Of a stretch of DNA of 64,000 bases, positions 58,083 to 64,000 are shown in pieces (position 1 is the first letter of the stretch; each line of letters opens with the position of its first letter). The translations under genes were made by a program, and so were the position numbers. The notes under the pieces were generated by a model. The model did not search any database. It had not been told where the DNA came from and saw nothing but the letters and a program-made list of their open reading frames with translations. The stretch is from Chitinophagaceae bacterium (GTDB lineage: Bacteria; Bacteroidota; Bacteroidia; Chitinophagales; Chitinophagaceae), in NCBI GenBank assembly GCA_016722465.1, contig JADKJC010000005.1:62001-126000 (forward strand), written 5' to 3'.

Positions 58083-59432
58083 ATGAAAAAGAAAAAAGCT
58101 GGCATGACTGTGCAACAGTTCATGGACATGGTTATCAGAAAAAATCCGAACGAACCCGAATTCATCCAGGCGGTACAGGAAGTAGTAGAATCACTGGATG
58201 CTTTTATCGATGACAACCCTAAATATGTTGGTGTACTCGAAAGAATGGTAGAACCGGAACGCACCATTATTTTCAGGGTGCCCTGGATAAACGACAAAGG
58301 AGAATTTTGCATCAACCGTGGCTATCGCATTGAAATGAATTCTGCCATTGGGCCATACAAAGGTGGCCTGCGTTTCCATCCTTCGGTAAACCTGAGTATT
58401 CTTAAATTTTTAGCGTTTGAGCAGGTACTGAAAAACAGTTTAACCACGCTGCCCATGGGCGGTGCCAAAGGTGGGTCAGACTTTGATCCCAAAGGAAAAT
58501 CTGACCTCGAGATCATGAAATTCTGCCAATCGTTTATGAACGAACTGCAACGGCATATCGGCGCCTCTACAGATGTGCCCGCCGGTGACATCGGCGTTGG
58601 TGGCAGGGAAATCGGTTTCCTGTTCGGCCAGTACAAACGCATCCGGAACGAATTTACCGGGGTGCTTACCGGCAAGAGCCTGGAATGGGGTGGTTCCCTT
58701 ATCCGCCCGGAAGCTACCGGTTATGGCTGCACTTATTTTGCGCAGGAAATGTTAACCACCAGGCATTCAGACCTGAAAGGTAAAACAGTGGTTATTTCAG
58801 GCTCAGGCAATGTAGCGCAATATGCCTGTGAAAAAGTGACACAACTGGGCGGCAAAGTTGTTACCCTCAGCGACTCAAATGGGTACGTATATGATAAGGA
58901 CGGCATTGACAGTGAAAAACTGGCTTTTGTGCTGAAACTGAAAAATGAAACCCGTGGCCGCATAAAAGAATACGCAGTAAAATATAACTGCGAATATGTG
59001 GAGGATAAAACGCCCTGGCATGTTAAATGCGATATTGCAATGCCCTGTGCTACGCAGAACGAGCTTAACAGAGACGATGCAATGGCATTGGTTGCCAACG
59101 GCTGTTTCTGTGTAAGTGAAGGCGCCAATATGCCAAGCACACCAGGCGCTGTTGAATACTTTTTAGAAAGAAAAATTTTGTATGCCCCGGGTAAAGCTTC
59201 CAATGCAGGCGGTGTTGCAACTTCTGGTTTGGAAATGACACAAAACAGTATTCGTTTGCACTGGACAAGGGAGGAAGTGGATACAGAACTAAAAAAGATC
59301 ATGAAAAGCATACATGAAAATTGTGTGAAACATGGCACAAAAGAGGACGGTTATGTTGACTATGTACTGGGTGCCAATATCGGCGGTTTTGTAAAAGTTG
59401 CTGAAGCGATGCTTGCACAAGGACTGGTATAA
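58083..59432 (+). CDS. gdhA: NADP-dependent glutamate dehydrogenase
   Basis: 449 residues, the standard length of the hexameric enzyme that interconverts 2-oxoglutarate plus ammonium and glutamate. The substrate domain carries 'AIGPYKGGLRFHPSVN' and 'LPMGGAKGGSDFDPKGKSD' with the conserved Lys residues, and 'DVPAGDIGVGGREIGFLFGQ'. The Rossmann domain shows 'VVISGSGNVAQYACEK' and 'VTLSDSNGYVYDKDG'; the C-terminal part shows 'GANMPSTPGAVEYF' and 'GKASNAGGVATSGLEMTQNS'. The layout matches the E. coli-like NADP(H) class, so an assimilatory role is likely. It stands alone with a hairpin downstream. Confidence 0.97.
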   Translation: MKKKKAGMTVQQFMDMVIRKNPNEPEFIQAVQEVVESLDAFIDDNPKYVGVLERMVEPERTIIFRVPWINDKGEFCINRGYRIEMNSAIGPYKGGLRFHPSVNLSILKFLAFEQVLKNSLTTLPMGGAKGGSDFDPKGKSDLEIMKFCQSFMNELQRHIGASTDVPAGDIGVGGREIGFLFGQYKRIRNEFTGVLTGKSLEWGGSLIRPEATGYGCTYFAQEMLTTRHSDLKGKTVVISGSGNVAQYACEKVTQLGGKVVTLSDSNGYVYDKDGIDSEKLAFVLKLKNETRGRIKEYAVKYNCEYVEDKTPWHVKCDIAMPCATQNELNRDDAMALVANGCFCVSEGANMPSTPGAVEYFLERKILYAPGKASNAGGVATSGLEMTQNSIRLHWTREEVDTELKKIMKSIHENCVKHGTKEDGYVDYVLGANIGGFVKVAEAMLAQGLV

Positions 59433-59458
59433 GTTATATTGATTAATCAATCATCACA

Positions 59459-59490
59459 AACAAACCCGGCTCTTAAAGGCTGGGTTTGTT
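59459..59490 (+). terminator. Probable terminator hairpin after gdhA
   Basis: Stem AACAAACCC/GGGTTTGTT extended by G-T and G-C pairs, 27 bp after the gdhA stop. The following T tract is weak. The rest of the gap to about 59.75 kb shows nothing I can assign. Confidence 0.5.
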
Positions 59491-59746
59491 GTGCAATAAA
59501 CCTGCACACAAGTATTGTGGTAGTTCTTTCTCCCTGGTTGCTTCCTTTACGAATTTATATCACCTAATACTAAGCATTGGCAATTAAAATTATCAACACA
59601 ACCGGGCGAGATTAATAAATAGAAGCGATCACTATTAGCAAACATTGACTCCGATGGGGATATGGGGATCAATGGCGGTAAGAATATGCTGCAGGGCAGC
59701 TTATGTTTTAAAATACGATCTTTGGTTTTCATCAAAATCAATCAGT

Positions 59747-60640
59747 GTGAAAAAAAAAGGAGCACAGTCAGACAACTTTATCAGCACCAGCGCTTGAAGC
59801 GCTTCAACAATTGCGTGCTATTCTTACAGCGAAGCATTATGCAGCAAGTACCACCCGCAACTACACACAGGAAATGCGTTTATTGTTTACACATTACCGG
59901 CAGCTTTTGCCTGCAGAGATTACGACAGACCATATCATTGCCTATATCAACTATATCATTAAAGAGCATGGTGTAGGCAGGGCAAAATGCCACCAGGCAG
60001 CACAGTCCTGCAGCTTTTTTTATAAATGGGTGCATCCTTCAGCCTTTGTTGTTCCGTCCCGCTTTTATCCACGCAAAGTTTATAAGCTGCCGCAAATATT
60101 CAGCAGGGTGCATATAAAACAATTATTGCAGGTAATTACCAATCCGAAACACCGCATGATCATTTCTCTCTTCTACGGCACTGGCATGCGGTTGAATGAA
60201 CTCCGGCAACTCCGGCTGTGCGATATTGACAGTACCTCCTGCCGGATAAAAGTAAGTTTTGCAAAGGTGGTAAGGATCGTTTTACGCTGTTGCCAAAACA
60301 ACTACTGGATGACATGAGGAAATACTACCTGCTGCATAAACCTGCACATTATTTTTTTGAAGGTTTTAAAAAAGGTATCCCCATGCATTCACGCAGCTTT
60401 CAGCATTGTGTTCAGCGGTACGTAAACATGATCGGGCTTTCGGGAAAAGGTTATTCCTGCCATACCCTGCGGCATTCCTTTGCAACACATTTGCTGGAAA
60501 ATGGAACGGATATTTGCACTATCAAGGATTTGCTGGGGCATACAAATATTATAACCACGATGCTGTACCTGCAATTGCGTCAATCTAACCTGGCCCGGGT
60601 AGAATCGCCTTTTGATGAATTAATGTGTTCGGAAAGTTGA
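59747..60640 (+). CDS. Tyrosine recombinase/integrase (XerC/D-like), frameshifted
   Basis: Site-specific recombinase of about 297 residues. N-terminal SAM-like domain 'LRAILTAKHYAASTTRNYTQ' and 'EITTDHIIAYINYIIKEHG'; catalytic domain with Arg in 'GTGMRLNELRQLRLCDID', HxxR in 'CHTLRHSFATHLLENG', His in 'LLGHTNIITTMLYL' and the nucleophile Tyr in 'TMLYLQL'. A missing G near 60261 breaks the frame; restored it reads VSFGKGGKDRFTLLPKQLL. The start is unclear: no ATG is in frame. A GTG at 59747 fits if the A9 run 59750-59758 is one base long, otherwise TTG 59811. No phage or cassette genes accompany it. Confidence 0.82.
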
Positions 60641-60672
60641 AGTGGCCTTTTTTAAAACAACATAATATCCGC

Positions 60673-60724
60673 ACTTTCATCAAGTGTTACGCCATTGGGC
60701 GTAACACTTGATGAAAGTTTTTTT
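60673..60724 (+). terminator. Very strong hairpin (21-bp perfect stem) with T7 after the integrase
   Basis: Left arm 60673-60693, loop ATTG, right arm 60698-60718, every pair matched, followed by seven T. It starts 33 bp after the integrase stop. This is a textbook intrinsic terminator; the unusual stem length also leaves open a recombination-site role. Confidence 0.85.
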
Positions 60725-60995
60725 CCAGCAAACGTCTCTTTCTGCTATTCCAGGCAACGTCTTTCTCCCAGCTTTGTGTGAGGGTAAGTACATTGCGCTT
60801 AGAATTGAACACTCTTTTTTTTAAGAGAAGGCTTTAAATCGCAGGCAGCTTTTACTGGATGGCGCAACGTCCTTGCTTTGCTCTTTACCCGGCAAAGGCA
60901 GGTTGCCGGGTATCTTATAATTTGAGGTATGTTTCCCATTCCCAAACGCCCCTGCTGTGTGTTTTCACCAACAGGCAAAGCCGCTTACTCTAATA

Positions 60996-61223
60996 CTAAC
61001 TGTGCCTTTGGTAATTCATGAGCAGGAAAGTGTAAACTTCAGGATCATTAATGATCAATGCCATGCACATGACAGCTTCAGGTATATTGCCGATGTGGGG
61101 TGGCGGACTGATGTTCTTTCCATCACAGGTATATTTTGAAGGAATCATCTCGCCTTCTTTAACAGCATCACTTGATACATGGAGCTGTATCATAGATACT
61201 CTTTTACTGTTACCAATCATCAC
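60996..61223 (-). pseudogene. Truncated YbhB/YbcL (PEBP, Raf-kinase-inhibitor-like) gene
   Basis: 75 codons starting at GTG 61223 (or ATG 61220). Residues about 12-62 match the family opening 'EGEMIPSKYTCDGKNISPPP' and 'VMCMALIINDPE', then the frame departs as 'VYTFLLMNYQRHS' and stops. Normal members have about 150-180 residues, including a downstream 'GTFxHW' region that is absent. In another frame just after the break, 'FPAHELPKAQLVLE' and a stop look like a C-terminus, suggesting an internal deletion. The start overlaps the stop of the proline-rich gene as TAGTG. Confidence 0.6.
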
Positions 61224-61408
61224 TAAGGCCCTTCACCGGGTTCAGGCAGTTCATACGGAGGTGTTTCAAATGGATCCTCATCCGGTATGATGCCTGGTTC
61301 TTCTTCAGGAACAAGAGGTTCTTCGGGATCGGCAGGCGGAACGTATTCCGGATGCTTTACGGGTGGCGGCATTTCTGCCGGTTTGCCCGGCTGTATTTTT
61401 TTTGGCAT
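61223..61408 (-). CDS. Small Pro/Glu-rich protein of unknown function
   Basis: 61 residues from ATG 61408 (an upstream ATG at 61447 lacks support). Pro and acidic residues make up about half of the chain: 'MPKKIQPGKPAEMPPPVKHP', 'DPEEPLVPEEEPGIIPDEDP' and 'FETPPYELPEPGEGP'. Likely disordered and cytosolic. Short acidic proline-rich proteins of this type recur in Chitinophagaceae, but I know of no function. It overlaps the PEBP fragment start by 1 base and was probably its operon partner. Confidence 0.6.
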   Translation of the reverse strand: MPKKIQPGKPAEMPPPVKHPEYVPPADPEEPLVPEEEPGIIPDEDPFETPPYELPEPGEGP

Positions 61409-61692
61409 AACTGAATATTTAATAGTACAGAACAAAGAACTTATCAAAGGATCTTTTCACCCCCACCATCAATAGTGTGGTTAAGTTTATCGTGCCGATA
61501 ACATCTCAAAGCAACTGTGCAAAATCTTTTCCTGCAATGCTGCCCATCATTTTTTTCATTGACTGTCATCAGCAGGTGCTGATCATATACTGGAGTATAA
61601 AGCAGTTGAGTACAATCAAATATTCACTTGATATCCGTCATTCTTATTGGCTGCCCTGGTATTTAGTTTTGTAGTAACAAAATATTATTACT

Positions 61693-62217
61693 ATGTCAGC
61701 TAATAACCAATCCATCAACACACTTCATAACCTGTTGGATCATGATGCCAGAAAATTCACTTGTGGAGAGATTGAACTAAAAGGCAAATTGCACCAATGG
61801 ATCAGCGATGCCGGTTCCATGCAATTGAAAATGGTACTGCAGAAATACATCGATATTGTACAACAGCATGTTGATAAATTCGAAAGTTTTTTTGAAGCGG
61901 AAGATATCAGTTCACTGAGTTTCAGCAATCCTGTAATGGAAGCGTTTATAAAAGATGCAGGCACAAAACTGGCTTTGTGCACTGATGCTGCTATTAAAGA
62001 TGCCTGCCTGCTGGCAACAATACAATGCATCAATCATTTTAAGATCGCCGCCTACGGAACGGCTGCTGCATTTGCATTGGAACTGGGCATGGAAAAACAT
62101 GCGGCCATTTTTCATGAAGCAGAGGTGAATGAAAAACAGGTTGATGACCGCTTATCGCAACTTGCAACATACGAAATAAACAGAAAAGCCAAAACGCATT
62201 TCACATTACATGAATGA
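61693..62217 (+). CDS. DUF892 (YciE/YciF-type) ferritin-like protein
   Basis: 174 residues, all helical. The DUF892 pattern is visible: 'NTLHNLLDHDARKFTCGEIE', 'LVLQKYID'-like helix 2 with 'QHVDKFESFF', 'DACLLATIQCINHFKIAAYG' and 'AAIFHEAEVNEKQVDDRLSQ'. Family members adopt a ferritin-like four-helix bundle and are linked to stress responses, though metal binding is not established for all. The Glu/His ligands 'H..KIAAYG' and 'HEAEVNEK' are present. Confidence 0.85.
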   Translation: MSANNQSINTLHNLLDHDARKFTCGEIELKGKLHQWISDAGSMQLKMVLQKYIDIVQQHVDKFESFFEAEDISSLSFSNPVMEAFIKDAGTKLALCTDAAIKDACLLATIQCINHFKIAAYGTAAAFALELGMEKHAAIFHEAEVNEKQVDDRLSQLATYEINRKAKTHFTLHE

Positions 62218-62334
62218 GTGCCGGTTGATTTGAATACAGTTGAATAAAAAAGCCAGGTGTTTGCTGCTGCCTCCTGTGCATGTTTACAATAGCAGCCAAT
62301 AAAAAAACTATTCTTTTCCAGGAAAAATAATCCC

Positions 62335-62736
62335 ATGCCATATCCGGAATTAAATCAACTGCAATATGAAAGTGACACATGGAAAAGATCACTTGACTGC
62401 ATGATGGATGAAAATATTCAACTGAAAGAACGGATGTCGGAAATATTGAAGAATGATTTTGACAAAACACACCTGGAAGGAATTGAAAATTTTCAAAACA
62501 GTTTTATCAAGCAGGATGCACTGATTGGTTTACTCCGAAACGAAATGACGGAAGTGGAAAATTTACTAAAAACAGGAACGCCTGCAACGGTTACTGCCAT
62601 CGGCACCATTCATAAAAAACTGGATAACCTGCGCAGCAATATCAGTTATGCAGAGAAATACATGCAGGAATTAAAATTTTCCTTTGATAATTATATATTA
62701 AAATTGCCCGTTTTTGAATCTTCCATCCGGCAGTAG
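62335..62736 (+). CDS. Coiled-coil protein of unknown function
   Basis: 133 residues, predicted almost entirely helical with heptad-like spacing: 'MPYPELNQLQYESDTWKRSL', 'MMDENIQLKERMSEILKND' and 'LRNEMTEVENLLKTGTPATV'. No signal peptide, Cys pair or catalytic motif. Convergent with the REC-CRP regulator gene (7-bp gap) and 117 bp after the DUF892 gene. Its context suggests stress or signalling, but no family is recognised. Confidence 0.6.
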   Translation: MPYPELNQLQYESDTWKRSLDCMMDENIQLKERMSEILKNDFDKTHLEGIENFQNSFIKQDALIGLLRNEMTEVENLLKTGTPATVTAIGTIHKKLDNLRSNISYAEKYMQELKFSFDNYILKLPVFESSIRQ

Positions 62737-62743
62737 CGAAACA

Positions 62744-63802
62744 TCAGTTAGCAAGGTGTTCCAGTTTTTCCATATTCAACACAACAATACCGTTACCTTT
62801 TATTTGCACTAATCTTTCATTCCTGAAATCTCCCAGCGTACGGATGAGTGACTCCGTGGCAGTACCTGCAATGCTGGCAAGACTGCCCCTGTTGATGGTA
62901 ATTTCAAAACCCTTTTCATTGCCGGGGTTGTATTTTTTTTGCAGCACCACCAATGCTTCTGCCACTTTTTTACGAAGTGAATTATAAGCAATACCTACCA
63001 ACCGTTGCTCTTTTTCAGAAATATTCTGTGCCAGCAGGCGGATAAACCGGTGCGATACTTCTTTGTTATTATTCACCAGCTCATCAAAATCTTCCTTTGG
63101 AATGGCAGCCAGTTCAGTGTCTTCCATGGCTTCTGCAGAATCCCTGTAAGGAGCTTCTTCCAGTAAAGCCACATGACCCAGGAAATCGCCCGGGCTAAAT
63201 AATTCTGTTACCAGCTCTTTACCATCATCATTTGTTTTATAGGCCTTTACTTTTCCCTTCAACACATAATACAACCTGCCGGGGTGATTGCCTTCTGAAT
63301 AAATGATCTGTTTTCTTTTGTACTTATTAATGTTCCTTCCTTCGGTGATGGATTGCATGGCTGCTTTACCGGAAGAAGACAGCAACAGATGTTGCAATCC
63401 CTCCAAACCAGGCGCCAACTCCTGCCTGAGCAGGTCAATTTTTTTAAGACGACTACCCACTGCATTCAGCAATTCAGCCCCGGAAAATGGCTTGGTGATA
63501 TAATCATCAGCGCCCAGCTCCATGCCCTTACGAAAATCGCTGCGTTCTGTTTTCGCCGTCAAAAAAATAAAGGGTGTGTTTTTGATCTCTTCATTTTTGT
63601 GAATGGCATACAACACACCATACCCATCCAGCACCGGCATCATAATATCGCAAATAATCAGGTCGGGTTTGTGCTCTATGGCCTTTTCCACACCAACCTT
63701 TCCATTCTCTGCTGTGATCACTTTATAATTCGACAGCTCCAGTATCTCTGCTGTGTTGCTGCGGATATCTTCATTGTCTTCTATCAGCAATATCTTTTTC
63801 AT
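62744..63802 (-). CDS. Response regulator with receiver, cyclic-nucleotide-binding-like and CRP/FNR HTH domains
   Basis: 352 residues. Receiver (1-120): 'ILLIEDNEDIRSNT', phospho-acceptor Asp in 'LIICDIMMPVLDG', 'FLTAKTE' and Lys in 'ITKPF'. CRP-like sensor fold (about 145-260): 'QIIYSEGNHPGRLYYVLKGK' and 'LFSPGDFLGHVALLEE'. C-terminal winged helix (about 285-345): 'GSLASIAGTATESLIRTLGD'. A phosphorelay thus controls a CRP/FNR-type DNA binder, a known Bacteroidota architecture. The ATG follows the kinase stop by one base, so the two are cotranscribed. The GTGAC-N4-GTCAC dyad at 35.9 kb is a conceivable target. Confidence 0.93.
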   Translation of the reverse strand: MKKILLIEDNEDIRSNTAEILELSNYKVITAENGKVGVEKAIEHKPDLIICDIMMPVLDGYGVLYAIHKNEEIKNTPFIFLTAKTERSDFRKGMELGADDYITKPFSGAELLNAVGSRLKKIDLLRQELAPGLEGLQHLLLSSSGKAAMQSITEGRNINKYKRKQIIYSEGNHPGRLYYVLKGKVKAYKTNDDGKELVTELFSPGDFLGHVALLEEAPYRDSAEAMEDTELAAIPKEDFDELVNNNKEVSHRFIRLLAQNISEKEQRLVGIAYNSLRKKVAEALVVLQKKYNPGNEKGFEITINRGSLASIAGTATESLIRTLGDFRNERLVQIKGNGIVVLNMEKLEHLAN

Positions 63803-63803
63803 A

Positions 63804-64000
63804 TCAGCATTTTTTATTGTTAAACGTTACAATAAACGTAGTACCTTTTTCCAGTTCACTTTCAAATTCCACTACGCCATTCATCAGTTCAGCATACCTG
63901 GCAACGATGTGCAGCCCAAGCCCGGTTCCCTGTATATTGATGGCATTGGCACCACGGAAAAAACGCTCCATTAAGTGTTCCTGATCTGCCTTAGCAATAC
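63804..64000 (-). CDS. Sensor histidine kinase, C-terminal end cut by window edge
   Basis: Sixty-five codons of the HATPase domain are inside the window: 'LMERFFRGANAINIQGTGLG' with the F and G2 boxes, then 'LHIVARYAELMNGVVEFESE' and 'KGTTFIVTFNNKKC'. It reads in from the right edge on the minus strand and stops one base before the REC-CRP response regulator starts, forming a cognate pair. Confidence 0.9.
   Translation of the reverse strand, partial: IAKADQEHLMERFFRGANAINIQGTGLGLHIVARYAELMNGVVEFESELEKGTTFIVTFNNKKC

Noticed and set aside
60673..60718. Integron attC site next to the tyrosine recombinase
   Set aside because: The hairpin is a perfect stem without the GTTRRRY/RYYYAAC core boxes or extrahelical bases, and there is no cassette array. 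Terminator is the simpler call.

Overview
The window reads as a chromosomal segment of a Bacteroidota bacterium, most likely from the Chitinophagaceae/Chitinophagales. The evidence is type IX secretion (T9SS) sorting domains of both type A and type B, PorP/SprF-like proteins, giant PKD-repeat adhesins, a hybrid two-component regulator of the Reg_prop/Y_Y_Y/AraC type, and many signal peptides ending in '..AQ'. No rRNA, tRNA or CRISPR array was seen. The family-level placement is inference.

Left third (1-29.6 kb): a secreted pectin/plant cell wall locus combined with T9SS adhesins. On the minus strand, reading from 25.5 kb down to 1, it holds a PL1 pectate lyase with T9SS tail, a CE8 pectinesterase with T9SS tail, a T9SS surface protein, giant adhesin 1 (12573-17399) with its PorP/SprF partner, giant adhesin 2 (3888-11397) with its PorP/SprF partner, a second CE8 pectinesterase, a GH43 enzyme, and the start of a small NTF2-like protein cut by the window edge. 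A LacI-family regulator (25766) is divergent from these, and a second pectate lyase with InlB-like repeats (27190) follows it. No SusC/SusD pair is present. Five upstream regions in this locus share a LacI-type operator-like motif (core AACGWTTGCRTAA read toward the gene), which suggests one regulon for pectinases and adhesins.

Middle (29.7-46.8 kb): a GMC oxidoreductase / gluconate-dehydrogenase-subunit-3-like / ThuA cassette, probably for sugar oxidation; an SDR and a SET-domain protein; an APH-fold kinase; a BLUF blue-light sensor; a co-directional run of epimerase, M19 dipeptidase, APC permease, VOC-NTF2 fusion and acyltransferase-like membrane protein; then small lipoproteins of the NTF2, RidA and alpha/beta-barrel types. 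A 181-bp MITE-like element with 20-bp terminal inverted repeats and an 8-bp target duplication lies between two of these genes.

Right third (46.9-64 kb): a hybrid two-component regulator, membrane proteins, an AraC regulator, NTF2 and aldo/keto reductase genes, a damaged FKBP gene, glutamate dehydrogenase (gdhA), a lone tyrosine recombinase followed by a very strong hairpin, a truncated PEBP gene, a ferritin-like DUF892 protein, and a histidine kinase plus REC-CRP response regulator pair at the edge.

An important caveat: about a dozen genes are interrupted by single-base indels, many in homopolymers. Adding or removing one base restores a full-length family member each time, so most of these are probably sequence errors rather than decay. 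They are annotated here as full spans with the lesion position given.
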